Assembly (NCBI GenBank): GCA_030149205.1
Contig: JASBSB010000001.1
Span: 198,357 to 262,356, forward strand
Source: Candidatus Heimdallarchaeota archaeon
GTDB lineage: Archaea > Asgardarchaeota > Heimdallarchaeia > Heimdallarchaeales > Kariarchaeaceae
Length of the DNA: 64,000 nucleotides
Direction: 5' to 3'
Each line of letters begins with the position of its first letter. The stretch's first letter is position 1. Shown piece after piece: positions 44,846-54,234 of this stretch. The notes under the pieces are model-generated. The model searched no databases and was not told where the DNA came from. It saw only the letters and a list, made by a program, of their open reading frames with translations. A program made the translations under genes and the position numbers.

Positions 44846-45154
44846 ATGAGCGAATGGATTGAGCTTTGTGATGTTTCTGAATTGAATGAGAAGGAAATTA
44901 TGCCTATCGATTTCGAAGACACACCTCTGATGATTATAAAGCACAATGGCGAATTTCATGTAACTTCAAGAATATGTACACATCAAACTTTTGATTTAAC
45001 AAAAGGGATCTATAACGATGGGTACATCACCTGTATTCTCCATGGTTCAATTTTTGAAATTGACACAGGAGAGGTTCTAAATCCTCCGGCAACTGAGGAT
45101 TTGTATGTTTATAACACAAAAATTTCTGATGGAAAAATTTTGATAGAAATTTAA
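44846..45154 (+). CDS. Rieske-type [2Fe-2S] ferredoxin
   Basis: 102 residues. The cluster ligands are Cys44-x-His46 (ICTHQ) and Cys63-x2-His66 (CILHG), followed by FEIDTGEVLNPPA, as in small soluble Rieske ferredoxins of the SUF-linked or dioxygenase type. It lies directly behind sufD (9-bp gap), an arrangement seen in many SUF operons. Probably an electron donor to SUF or another oxidoreductase; the partner is unknown. Confidence 0.93.
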   Translation: MSEWIELCDVSELNEKEIMPIDFEDTPLMIIKHNGEFHVTSRICTHQTFDLTKGIYNDGYITCILHGSIFEIDTGEVLNPPATEDLYVYNTKISDGKILIEI

Positions 45155-45209
45155 AATTGCTTGTCTACATTGCCAAAATTCTTAGAGTTACTATCAAGTA
45201 GAAATTCGA

Positions 45210-46502
45210 ATGAAATTAAAATCCTGGGATTCCAGTAGGATTAATTTAAATATATTAGGAGTTCTCGCTTTTATCAGTGGGTTCTTGATAACAATGATTT
45301 TTGGATGGATAACTGGCTACTTATTGAACCCTCAGTTTGAGTTATTGAAATCGACTCATTACTATTACCTTATTCCATTTTCCGTTGCTCTCTTGTTATT
45401 GCTAGTGTTATTGTACAAGGTTAGTGTCCAACAAATTCATGGGTTGGTATTCTTTTTTGCATTCGTTTTAAGTTTAACAATTGCTGACTTGTTTAAACTT
45501 CTCGCTGGGGTGACTCAGTTTCAAACCACACCATTTCACAGAAATGGAAATATTTTCAGTCAAATCGGAGATGTGATGATGCCATTAGCAATTATCTTCC
45601 TCTATGTCCATCTAGAGTTAATAGAAAACAAAAATATTTCATTGTTTAGAGGTATAGGCATTTTGGGTTCTGGAATTCCTTTAGTTTTAGGAGGGATTCT
45701 TCAACAACTAGTTTGGTGGATTCCAGAGATCACTGTATTCTTGAACCGACCAACTTTATATCAAGAATTAACCGATTTAATAACAGTTTATCTGTACATA
45801 TTTGGATTAATTGTCCTCTGGGTGAGTATCTTTGGGATTAAAATTATGAGAGACATGGTCTATTTTTCAAATACTTCATCCATAAAAGTGAGTTCATTCC
45901 TCGTCATGGTGGGCTTTTCTGTATTCTTAACTCTATTTGCAATTTTGGGAGTAAGAGATGGATTAAATTTATGGTCAATTGTTATTGGTTCAAAAATTCA
46001 ATTATTTGAGATTCACACCTCTTGGCTTATCTTATTAGGGAACTTGTTTCTACTCATAGCTTATATCCAAAATCCAAACTTTGCATATACTGTCCCTTTC
46101 GACGTGTATCAGGTAGTAGTAATGGAAAAAGATGAAGGTATAACATTATTTAATTTCATAAATGAAATTAGTCATTACAACGAAGGTAAAACTGTAAAGT
46201 CCGAACTCAATGCACCTGCCTTAGTTGCAATACAAGTACTCTTAAAAGAAATAACAAATGCGAAAGGAAGATTACAAACCATTGATTTATCTGATAAATC
46301 ACTTCTCTTCTCGACTGTTGAGAGAGTAACTACAATCGTGATTGCTGACAAGGTTTCATATATACTTGAAAAGACTAATCAAAGTTTTGCCTTAGCATTT
46401 TACCAGTTCAACAAATCGAGGATTGAAAAATTTGATGGAGAACAGAGCATCTTTATGGAATCTGAGAAGGTTTTATATAGATTTTTTCCATTCTTCTTAT
46501 AA
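45210..46502 (+). CDS. Multi-TM receptor-like protein with C-terminal longin/roadblock-like domain
   Basis: 430 residues. Seven or eight membrane helices occupy residues 15 to about 290. The cytosolic tail (about 297-425) has the strand-strand-helix-strand-strand-strand-helix order of longin/roadblock proteins: VYQVVVMEKDEG, a loop, NAPALVAIQVLLKEI, LQTIDLSDKSLLF, TTIVIADK and a final helix. This module is common in Asgard archaea, where roadblock/longin proteins associate with small GTPases. I infer a membrane sensor linked to that signalling. ATG 45210. The 3' end overlaps the convergent glycoprotein gene by 6 bp. Confidence 0.6.
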   Translation: MKLKSWDSSRINLNILGVLAFISGFLITMIFGWITGYLLNPQFELLKSTHYYYLIPFSVALLLLLVLLYKVSVQQIHGLVFFFAFVLSLTIADLFKLLAGVTQFQTTPFHRNGNIFSQIGDVMMPLAIIFLYVHLELIENKNISLFRGIGILGSGIPLVLGGILQQLVWWIPEITVFLNRPTLYQELTDLITVYLYIFGLIVLWVSIFGIKIMRDMVYFSNTSSIKVSSFLVMVGFSVFLTLFAILGVRDGLNLWSIVIGSKIQLFEIHTSWLILLGNLFLLIAYIQNPNFAYTVPFDVYQVVVMEKDEGITLFNFINEISHYNEGKTVKSELNAPALVAIQVLLKEITNAKGRLQTIDLSDKSLLFSTVERVTTIVIADKVSYILEKTNQSFALAFYQFNKSRIEKFDGEQSIFMESEKVLYRFFPFFL

Positions 46503-49166
46503 TTTGGTATCCCTTATGAGGTTAATTAGATCCTTAGACACATCTAAATCAAAATAATTTTGTACTCTTATTTCAAGTAATTTCTGGTATTGGAACCAAT
46601 AATAATTAAGATCTAAAGATGAGATGTGCCTTTGAGTATACTTTATCTTAAGCCTGTTAAGGATTAAATTAAAATCAAAATATGAGATACGAATAAAGGA
46701 ATTTATTCTGTCAGGATCAACCCGTGGATTCCTACTAACGATTTCATTGATTAGACCTTCACCTGTAGTGATAAATGATATCAGATTTTTATTAAACCTT
46801 CTAAGATCGATACCCAACCAAACTATCACCCCTAATAATCCAATTAATAGAATTCCAAAAAAACTTAATTGCAATGGAATGGGGAACAAGACCTCAAACA
46901 AATTTACCCTATGCACGGGAATGGTTTGGTTAAATGAAGCCAGAAAATTAAAACCCTGAATATTTCGTATTATTGGGTTTGTGGAAATTGTCGTTGTTAT
47001 ATTTGTCGTATCTAGTACACTGAATGGTACCCCTCGCACATCTACCCCCGTTGCATTGATATGTGGCCATTCATAAGATCCCTGAGGTAGACCGCTAGTC
47101 TTAAAAATGTAGTCTAAAACAATTAACCCGCTTTCCTGAGTGAAATCAATTTTTATAAAAATTTTATCTGTCTGAAGAGAGATTACCTTTCTAAAATCCG
47201 AACTTGTACCTACCAGACGATCAAGTGGAAACTTAAAGGAAACAGTGATCAATAAATCTTTAACTGAATTTAAGTTTTGGAGGTAAATATAAGCCTTGAG
47301 CCTCCCATTCTCACCAGGCCTGTAAAAGCTTTTTAGTCCTTCATAGTAGGTAAACAGGATTGGATTTGGATTTGCAAACTTTATAATCGGAAACTTATTC
47401 AATGGAATAGAGGAGTTTAGAGTTTGATCTTTAACACTGCTATAGGCCAAAGAAGTTTGGATTGTTGTGACATTGTAATCCTTATATTGTATAACCGCAG
47501 GGATTGTTAGTGGACTAGTTGAATTTAAAATTGAATTTGCATAGTTAATTTTTCCTTCTATATTCCAATTCCTATTTGAATAAACAGACATTACTGTCAT
47601 AGTACTAGTTGATTCACTTATGTTATTTACACCATTATTTCTAAACAAACTAACAAGAGGGGTAGAAGACATATTTAATTTTATATTTAACAGAAAATCG
47701 CCCTTGTCATAATTTGTGTTGTTATTTAGGTTGAATAGAACTGTTAGTGTATCTAACAGACTTACATTGGAAGAATTTGAAGGAGTAAGATCTTGAACTT
47801 GTATAAAAAAGTAAAGACCAGTGAAATAATATGCAAACGAAAGGGTAATATTTGAAATATGAGTCCCAAACAGCAATTTCGTAGGGTTAAGAGGCACTCC
47901 TTGCCAAGGAAATCCTCTGATTCCATCTAGAGCAGATTCTTGGTTCATATATCCGCCATCAATCACATTTGGATTAGGAGAAGGGATAATTTTGATATTA
48001 CTTACAGAGCTTAAGTTCATCATTTTAAACAAATCTGAGACCCTGTCTCCTACCTCAGAATTCAAAATAACTCCAAGTTTTCCGAACACTAACTTATTAG
48101 ATCCCTTTTGAAAAATTAAAGGAACACCAAACCTTCCGTCTAGAGATTGCCCTAAAACGGTTATATTAGCTCTAAAACTATTGAGACCTTGTAGATAGAA
48201 GGAAAACCGCGAATCAAATTTTGTGTAAAGATCTCTTGATAATTCGAGCGAACCAATATCAGTGTATTGGAAAACATTATTTGTTTCTTGGACTATAATA
48301 GAAGAGACTTGGATCCCCAAGACCCTTTCTACCGCGGAACCTCTTGATTTTACATTACCCCCAGGGTCATACACGTTTACTAAGGGATATCCACCCAATA
48401 CAGCAACATTTCCACCAGAATTAACAAATCGCATCAGGGGCCCCGTAGAATCTAAGCTAAAAGAATATACTGAGCCTGGCAGCGTATCATGTGCTGAAAA
48501 AAACCACCGCGTTTCGTTTTTAGGAATACTATCACTTAAAAAGTTTGGAACCATCTCTGCACTCAAACTAACGAGTTGTGCATTTGGATAATTACTTTTA
48601 ATATTTTCAGTAAAGTTTGAATAAATGTCCCTGCTTGTTTGGTTAGAAAGGTAAATGTTTTTCCAATTATCCGAATAGAATACCCCAATTACCAGTGAAC
48701 TATAAATAGGTAACGCTGGTACAGGAAGTGCAATCTCTGCTAACCTATTCTTTTCTGACCCATAAGTTGAGTAAATGATATATGCTGTATAATTGGTGTA
48801 TGATTGAATTTGAAAGCTTGCATTTTGTGGGACAACAACTACATTAATCAATCCCTTTGCTAAATAAGGATCACTAGGAAATTTCCATAGTTTTTGAACT
48901 CCTAAATTAGAGATAACGAGTGCCTTAAGAAAAACTCCTGATTTTGGAACGCTAAGGTTAAGATACAACAAATCTATTAGTCCGTTTTTATCTTCATCAC
49001 GACTGGATAGAATACCATAAAAATTTATTTCCTTGCCATTTTGACTCGCTTGTGCTAAATTCGCATTGTAAATAATAAATCCACTTACAGAGAATAATAA
49101 CAGAAGTAGGAGAAAAATAGCTTTGAAGTTTCCTGACTGATAATATTTGAATGACCCTTTTTCCAC
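46497..49166 (-). CDS. Giant single-pass surface glycoprotein with GATase-like domain
   Basis: 889 residues from GTG 49164-49166. Membrane helix or signal at about 15-34, a large extracellular part with many N-x-S/T sequons, a C-terminal helix near 762-786 and a cytosolic tail of about 100 residues (VWLGIDLRRFNK onward). Around residue 225-250 the MRFVNSGGNVAVLGGYP segment matches the same GATase-like motif as the 821-residue protein at 1225-3690. The beta-rich remainder is probably Ig-like. Ligand unknown. Confidence 0.6.
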   Translation of the reverse strand: MEKGSFKYYQSGNFKAIFLLLLLLFSVSGFIIYNANLAQASQNGKEINFYGILSSRDEDKNGLIDLLYLNLSVPKSGVFLKALVISNLGVQKLWKFPSDPYLAKGLINVVVVPQNASFQIQSYTNYTAYIIYSTYGSEKNRLAEIALPVPALPIYSSLVIGVFYSDNWKNIYLSNQTSRDIYSNFTENIKSNYPNAQLVSLSAEMVPNFLSDSIPKNETRWFFSAHDTLPGSVYSFSLDSTGPLMRFVNSGGNVAVLGGYPLVNVYDPGGNVKSRGSAVERVLGIQVSSIIVQETNNVFQYTDIGSLELSRDLYTKFDSRFSFYLQGLNSFRANITVLGQSLDGRFGVPLIFQKGSNKLVFGKLGVILNSEVGDRVSDLFKMMNLSSVSNIKIIPSPNPNVIDGGYMNQESALDGIRGFPWQGVPLNPTKLLFGTHISNITLSFAYYFTGLYFFIQVQDLTPSNSSNVSLLDTLTVLFNLNNNTNYDKGDFLLNIKLNMSSTPLVSLFRNNGVNNISESTSTMTVMSVYSNRNWNIEGKINYANSILNSTSPLTIPAVIQYKDYNVTTIQTSLAYSSVKDQTLNSSIPLNKFPIIKFANPNPILFTYYEGLKSFYRPGENGRLKAYIYLQNLNSVKDLLITVSFKFPLDRLVGTSSDFRKVISLQTDKIFIKIDFTQESGLIVLDYIFKTSGLPQGSYEWPHINATGVDVRGVPFSVLDTTNITTTISTNPIIRNIQGFNFLASFNQTIPVHRVNLFEVLFPIPLQLSFFGILLIGLLGVIVWLGIDLRRFNKNLISFITTGEGLINEIVSRNPRVDPDRINSFIRISYFDFNLILNRLKIKYTQRHISSLDLNYYWFQYQKLLEIRVQNYFDLDVSKDLINLIRDTKL

Positions 49167-49236
49167 TTATGTGTAAACATTTTGAACTGATATAAGTTTT
49201 AACTAAGTAGAAAGTTTGTAGTAATCTTTTTTATAG

Positions 49237-50025
49237 CTAATTATGAGTTTTGTTTTCGTACTCGTCCTTTAAACTTTGAATAGATTGCATTATACGATCA
49301 ACAGCCTCCTTTGAAACTTCCTTTGAAGGCGGTAACTTCCTAAGATCGTCTAGATATACCGGGGGACCATATTTAACCAAAATTTCAATCGATCGTAATC
49401 CTTTTCCCCAGGTTACTGCCTTTCCAAGGGGCATAGCTTTATCGGTATTCTTAAGATAAACTGGGATTATTGGTGCTCTTGTTTGTTGAGCAATCCATCC
49501 ACTCCCAACCTTACCTGGATTTAACTTATAATGCTTCGGATCTTTGTTTCTTTGGCCTTCTGGATACCATAAAAGTGAGGACCCTCTATTCACCAAGTCG
49601 ATGGAGTAATTAACTACTTTCAACTGTTTTGCCTTTTTACGGACTGGGAAAACATTTAATCTAGAGGCCATAGCTCTAAACCATGGGACTGTAAATAATT
49701 TTTCATCTGCTATAAAATGAACTGGGATTTTAGGGTAGAGTGGAATTAGTGCGGCAACACTGTCAAGGTGAGATAAATGATTTGGCATCAATATCATATG
49801 GTAATCTTTTGGAACATGTTCAAGTCCTTCTACTCTAAATTTCCAGAAAAACTTAATTAATGTCTTAAGTATTGCACCCACCACATAGTAAGCTAACCTA
49901 TGAGTAACGTAGGAATAATTATAAATTTCCGTAACACCCATAGTCTTGATTTTATGTGATCCTACAACAGAATTGAAAAATTCGGTGTTTTTTTCGTTTT
50001 GATTCTCATCTCTGACCTGTTGCAT
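49237..50025 (-). CDS. 1-acyl-glycerol-3-phosphate acyltransferase (PlsC-like)
   Basis: 262 residues. The acyltransferase block I H-x4-D is in NHLSHLDSVA (about residue 92), block III in LLWYPEGQRNKD, and block IV in IIPVYLKN. PlsC makes phosphatidic acid in bacteria. An archaeon with ether lipids would not need it for bulk membranes, so it may act on other acceptors. ATG 50023-50025. It lies 70 bp upstream of the glycoprotein gene. Confidence 0.9.
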   Translation of the reverse strand: MQQVRDENQNEKNTEFFNSVVGSHKIKTMGVTEIYNYSYVTHRLAYYVVGAILKTLIKFFWKFRVEGLEHVPKDYHMILMPNHLSHLDSVAALIPLYPKIPVHFIADEKLFTVPWFRAMASRLNVFPVRKKAKQLKVVNYSIDLVNRGSSLLWYPEGQRNKDPKHYKLNPGKVGSGWIAQQTRAPIIPVYLKNTDKAMPLGKAVTWGKGLRSIEILVKYGPPVYLDDLRKLPPSKEVSKEAVDRIMQSIQSLKDEYENKTHN

Positions 50026-50244
50026 AACCGATTTCTGATGAAAATGAATAAAAGCTTTACTATAAGCAAAGAATAAGTAAGTATGCTTTTTTTATATAAA
50101 GAAATTTGTGATGTGTGAAAATTATGGTAATAGCGTTCAAGGAGATTTATTAAATGGGAAATGACTATTATTTGTTTATAAAACAGAAAAAATCAAGTTC
50201 GCAAATATTGTGCACTTGTTCAATTTAGGACTTATATGACAAAT

Positions 50245-51960
50245 TCAGCTAGTTAAATTGTCATTAAAAATCATTGATCTGAGGTTAAGCTGTGATTCAC
50301 TCGGTGTACCCATAAAAGATAACTTAAATTCAAATTCCTTTGAAACAAGACTTATATTTGAAAAATAAAGCATTTCATCCTTAAAATAACCAATTTTAAC
50401 ATCTGTTGGGATTTTTGAATTAATTTCCTTCATGATTTGACCTGAAATTTTTGAACCGTTTATTGAAATTATTTCATCATTGACAGATATCTCTGTTCCG
50501 TAAAGGTCAGAATCTGCTGAAATTTCCTTAATCTTATTCGCTGAGTTTAATTTTACACCAAACAAATTTTCTGACAGAATTTCGTTTTTCTTTATTTCTA
50601 CTCCGATCCTCTCAAAATACTTATCAAATGGAAGTTCGGTAGTACTATAAATAAATTTGTTGAAAAATTCTGTCACGTTTACACCTGTTGCATTCTGAAC
50701 AATTGAATCAAAACTTTTCTCATCAAAACCCATGGTAGGGTCTTTCTTATATTCTGTATACAAATAACGATAAACATCATCTAAAGAAGATTTATATTTA
50801 CTTTCTGTTAAGATTTCAAGGTTTAATAGAAAGCCAACTAACCCACCTTTCAAATAGTAACTCACCACAGAGTTAATAGAATTCTCATCTGGCTTGTACA
50901 GTTTTATCCATGCGTCAAAGCTTGATAAGGTCAATGACCTTACAAATCTACCTGGTGTTTTAAGGTAGGAGTTAATTGCCTTCTCTAATAATGATAGGTA
51001 TTCATTAGCATCAATTAACCCTTCATTATGAATCAACTGTTTTTCGTAGAAATTTGTCAACCCCTCAGCAATCCATAATGCTGTGGTATAGGTTTCTGAT
51101 TCATAATTAAATGGCCCCAGCTGTTTAGGTCTAATTCTCTTGACATTAAATACGTGAAAATGTTCATGAGACTCCAGAGTGAGAAATTTGATGTAGTTTT
51201 CTCTCTCTCTGAATTTCCAACGATTAAAAATACTTACATTTGAAAATTTATGTTCCAGACCTCCTCCACCACTTTGAACAACAAAAAGTATCCAAAGGTA
51301 TCTGTTATAGGGAAGCTCCCCAAATAGTTTAATTGTTGATGATTGAATCGCTTTTAAATCCTTTGAGATGGATTGAATGTCATAATTTCCTTCTTCTCCA
51401 ATCACAAGAACTCTGTTTTTTATATCTTCTTTCATATATTCAGAGATTGAATAATATTCTGGTTTCACTATTGCAACAGGTGAATCAACTAGCTCATCAT
51501 AGTCTTCTGCAAAATATTTGCCTTTTACATGTGGTAAGGAACTAAATGTTTCAAAGCCATCTAAGTCAAATGAAATGGTATATTCTTGAGATTTATAATC
51601 TAGACCATCTAAATTTTTGAGATAAAAAAAGGTTGCTGCACCATTAATTAATCCATATCTGTTATCAAGATAGTTAGTTCTCACACTAAACTCAAAGCAA
51701 TATAACTCATATTCCAAATTGACCTTACTGTCTTTGGAAACAGGAATCATCCATTGATTTTTGGTAATTTTGTTCAAGCTGTCATCATGGGATGTTAGTT
51801 TTAAATTTTGGATATGACGAGAATAATCACGTATTAAATAACTACCAGGTGTCCAGCTTGGAAGTTCGATAATCGGATTGTTACACGGTGCTTCAAATTC
51901 CATTGATAAACTGACTAAATGTTTATTAGCCTGTTTTAGACCAATTTTGTATTCAATCAT
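50245..51960 (-). CDS. M61-family glycyl aminopeptidase-like protein
   Basis: About 571 residues from ATG 51958-51960 (a TTG lies three codons upstream). Zinc motif H265-E-H-F-H269 and a downstream glutamate ligand in WIAEGLTNFYE define family M61. The N-terminal ELPSWTPGSYLIRDYSRHI motif is the usual M61 opening, and a PDZ domain is likely near residues 470-545 (GTEISVNDEIISINGSKI). It cleaves N-terminal glycine or alanine peptides. No signal peptide, so cytosolic. Last gene after UPF0200/UPF0201 on this strand. Confidence 0.9.
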   Translation of the reverse strand: MIEYKIGLKQANKHLVSLSMEFEAPCNNPIIELPSWTPGSYLIRDYSRHIQNLKLTSHDDSLNKITKNQWMIPVSKDSKVNLEYELYCFEFSVRTNYLDNRYGLINGAATFFYLKNLDGLDYKSQEYTISFDLDGFETFSSLPHVKGKYFAEDYDELVDSPVAIVKPEYYSISEYMKEDIKNRVLVIGEEGNYDIQSISKDLKAIQSSTIKLFGELPYNRYLWILFVVQSGGGGLEHKFSNVSIFNRWKFRERENYIKFLTLESHEHFHVFNVKRIRPKQLGPFNYESETYTTALWIAEGLTNFYEKQLIHNEGLIDANEYLSLLEKAINSYLKTPGRFVRSLTLSSFDAWIKLYKPDENSINSVVSYYLKGGLVGFLLNLEILTESKYKSSLDDVYRYLYTEYKKDPTMGFDEKSFDSIVQNATGVNVTEFFNKFIYSTTELPFDKYFERIGVEIKKNEILSENLFGVKLNSANKIKEISADSDLYGTEISVNDEIISINGSKISGQIMKEINSKIPTDVKIGYFKDEMLYFSNISLVSKEFEFKLSFMGTPSESQLNLRSMIFNDNLTS

Positions 51961-52014
51961 AATACCCAAGAATTCGAAACCATTATTAGTCTTTGTGCAT
52001 TGATTATTATCCTC

Positions 52015-52491
52015 TTAACCTTTCTTCTGCTTTTTTGCTCTCTCTTTTTCAACAAGCCGAAAATACTCTTGTATGCTAACCTCTCTGCCTTTGAATGTTT
52101 TTGGTGCAACCACATCCAAAACGTCATCCCAAGATTCATCTTCATCCAATATAATTTGTAATAAAATAGGGCCTAGTGGTATGTTATCATTAAAACCAAC
52201 AAAACTTATTTTCTCCATTGCTAATGCTTGTCTTGACAAGTAAACTGATGACAATGTTTCATTCTCAACGTTTTGCCGAATTTGAGATCTTGCTACATCT
52301 GTGATCCTTTGGTCTCTTAATTTTTCAGTAAACCCTTTTAATGGATGATTTCCACTAGTTCGACCATAAATATAAACCTCAGAGCCCCTATTGTCAACCT
52401 TAAAATCAGCATTAATGAGATGCTTCAGAATTCCAATTAGTTCTAAAGCTTTTTCTGTTGGACGAACCATTACTTCACAAACAACAATCAT
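52015..52491 (-). CDS. UPF0201 family RNA-binding-like protein
   Basis: 158 residues. Archaeal UPF0201 proteins have an L5-like fold (MIVVCEVMVRPTEKALELIGILKHLI) and are believed to bind RNA. It overlaps the UPF0200 kinase gene by 4 bp (stop/start), which supports translational coupling. Function in cells unknown. Confidence 0.82.
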   Translation of the reverse strand: MIVVCEVMVRPTEKALELIGILKHLINADFKVDNRGSEVYIYGRTSGNHPLKGFTEKLRDQRITDVARSQIRQNVENETLSSVYLSRQALAMEKISFVGFNDNIPLGPILLQIILDEDESWDDVLDVVAPKTFKGREVSIQEYFRLVEKERAKKQKKG

Positions 52492-53063
52492 AGAGATTCA
52501 CCAAACGTTTTTATCAATGAATGAAACTTCTCAATCGATTCTGATAAATTATTCCCAGTCGATACTAAATAATCTGCAAGGGCAATTACACTTCCTATCC
52601 CTAATCTTAATTCCTTGAGATCTCTCATGTTAAACCCAACTTTATCAATTGGATCATCCCCTCTTTGTCTGGATATAGTTCGTTCAAATCTTAACTTAGG
52701 TGAGGCATGTACCGCAATAACTTTAAAATCCCTAATTGATTTCTTAAAATAATTAACTTCATCTAGGCTTCTAATTCCATCAATTATAATATTTGAGTTG
52801 GTTTGGTCCAACAATCTAGAAATCTTTTCCATGGTTCTCTTTGCCACAACTTCATTACCCTCCGTTTCCCTCAGTTCCAGCATAATTTTGTTACTATTGT
52901 CACGGGATGGTGTTAATCCTCGGCTTCTACATTCTTCACGAATAACATCCCCCATAACGACTTGAAGAAACCCCTCTTTCTTTGCTTCAATTGCAAAGGT
53001 GTTTTTTCCTGACGCTGGAAGTCCTGTCACACCTATGATGGTACTATGGCTCTTCTCATTCAA
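52488..53063 (-). CDS. UPF0200 family nucleotide kinase-like protein
   Basis: 191 residues. P-loop GLPASGKNT (residues 14-22), a lid-type RQRGDDP segment and IIIDGIRSLDEV mark it as an AAA/dephospho-CoA-kinase-like P-loop kinase of the archaeal UPF0200 group. The phosphoacceptor is unknown. TTG start at 53061-53063, consistent with an AT-rich TATA-like segment (near 53084-53095) shared with the divergent thpR. Confidence 0.8.
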   Translation of the reverse strand: MNEKSHSTIIGVTGLPASGKNTFAIEAKKEGFLQVVMGDVIREECRSRGLTPSRDNSNKIMLELRETEGNEVVAKRTMEKISRLLDQTNSNIIIDGIRSLDEVNYFKKSIRDFKVIAVHASPKLRFERTISRQRGDDPIDKVGFNMRDLKELRLGIGSVIALADYLVSTGNNLSESIEKFHSLIKTFGESL

Positions 53064-53118
53064 TATTCCTTTCTTGTTGAATGAATTTTATTAACTTGAT
53101 GAATTATTACAAAAATAC

Positions 53119-53700
53119 TTGAAAATAATTCCAAGAACTTTCCTAGGAATACCTTTAAAATTGCATGAAGATTATTCAGAGAAATTAAAATTACAAAAAA
53201 GTAAATACAAACTTTCAGTGGTACCACCTATTAATTATCATCTAACGTTCCATTATTTTGGTGACCGCCATGAAATTTCTTCAATAGTTAATTCGTTAGA
53301 TTCGATTAAATTCGCAGAATTTGTCATACACGTAATTTCGACAGGGTACTTCTATCGGAAGAAGTCAAGATCAGGGGTTCTTTATATAGATGTGTTAAAG
53401 GATAATGATAAGTTATTATCAGTTTATAATAAAATAAAGATTCAGTTGAGTAGCTTAAACATAAAAATTTCAGAATATTCCGATTGGAACCCCCATATTA
53501 CAATAGGTAGAGTAAGAAAAATAACGGATGAAAGTCAGATGGTTGAAATTTTAAATCAAATAAAAGTTCAAGAACTAGAATTAACAGTTTCTGAGTTCGC
53601 CCTTTTTACCTCTCAGGTTTCTTCCTCTGGATCTGTTTATCTGAAATTGTTTACAATCCATAGTGATTACCACCACACATCCTTCCAACCCATTTTATAA
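53119..53700 (+). CDS. thpR: RNA 2',3'-cyclic phosphodiesterase (2H family)
   Basis: 193 residues with the two H-x-T/S-x motifs: HLTF (41-44) and HITI (about residues 126-129). Such enzymes hydrolyse 2',3'-cyclic phosphates or ligate 2'-5' RNA ends. TTG start at 53119, about 30 bp after a TTTTATTAAC element. The 3' end overlaps carS by 34 bp, an unusually long convergent overlap. Confidence 0.9.
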   Translation: MKIIPRTFLGIPLKLHEDYSEKLKLQKSKYKLSVVPPINYHLTFHYFGDRHEISSIVNSLDSIKFAEFVIHVISTGYFYRKKSRSGVLYIDVLKDNDKLLSVYNKIKIQLSSLNIKISEYSDWNPHITIGRVRKITDESQMVEILNQIKVQELELTVSEFALFTSQVSSSGSVYLKLFTIHSDYHHTSFQPIL

Positions 53701-54179
53701 GCAAAAGTGTTTGCGATCACATGAAGGAGAATTGTGCCTAAAGAAGTGATCGATAACCAAAGCCAGTTTAAACCAACAAAAGGAATACAGAAAATAAATG
53801 CAAAAATTACAAAACCTATTTGATCCACAAGAGGAAGAGGTCCCCCAGGTTTCAAATTTATTCGCCTCTTAATGAACGATCCAGTTGAATCTCCAAACAT
53901 TGCTCCAAACCCTTGGAGAAATCCTAACCAAAGAGGATAATTCACAAAAAAATTAGAAAAATATAAAAAAATTGCAATCCCTATTGCTCCTCCCGCCAAG
54001 GTTGCAGAGATATATCCACCTATGGTTTTGTTTTTTCCGAATATAGGTCTTCCATCAATAAATTTCTTGTTGAAGTCAATAGGTCCTATACCTCCAATAA
54101 AAACTGGAACAGTATTTGCGAACAGTGCTGGTAGGATAAAGGTAAAACCAACAATTGTTTCATGAACCCAATTTATCAA
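53667..54179 (-). CDS. carS: CDP-2,3-bis-(O-geranylgeranyl)-sn-glycerol synthase
   Basis: 170 residues, about five membrane helices. GRPIFGKNKTIGGY and the GAMFGDSTGSFIKRR motif are characteristic of archaeal CarS, which activates digeranylgeranylglyceryl phosphate with CTP on the way to membrane phospholipids. TTG start at 54177-54179. It is 55 bp after the RecJ-like gene in the same orientation. Confidence 0.93.
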   Translation of the reverse strand: MINWVHETIVGFTFILPALFANTVPVFIGGIGPIDFNKKFIDGRPIFGKNKTIGGYISATLAGGAIGIAIFLYFSNFFVNYPLWLGFLQGFGAMFGDSTGSFIKRRINLKPGGPLPLVDQIGFVIFAFIFCIPFVGLNWLWLSITSLGTILLHVIANTFAYKMGWKDVWW

Positions 54180-54234
54180 TAAGAAGTGATTTTGTCTCTT
54201 TACTTAATATTTTGCTTCTATTTACGGTAACTAT

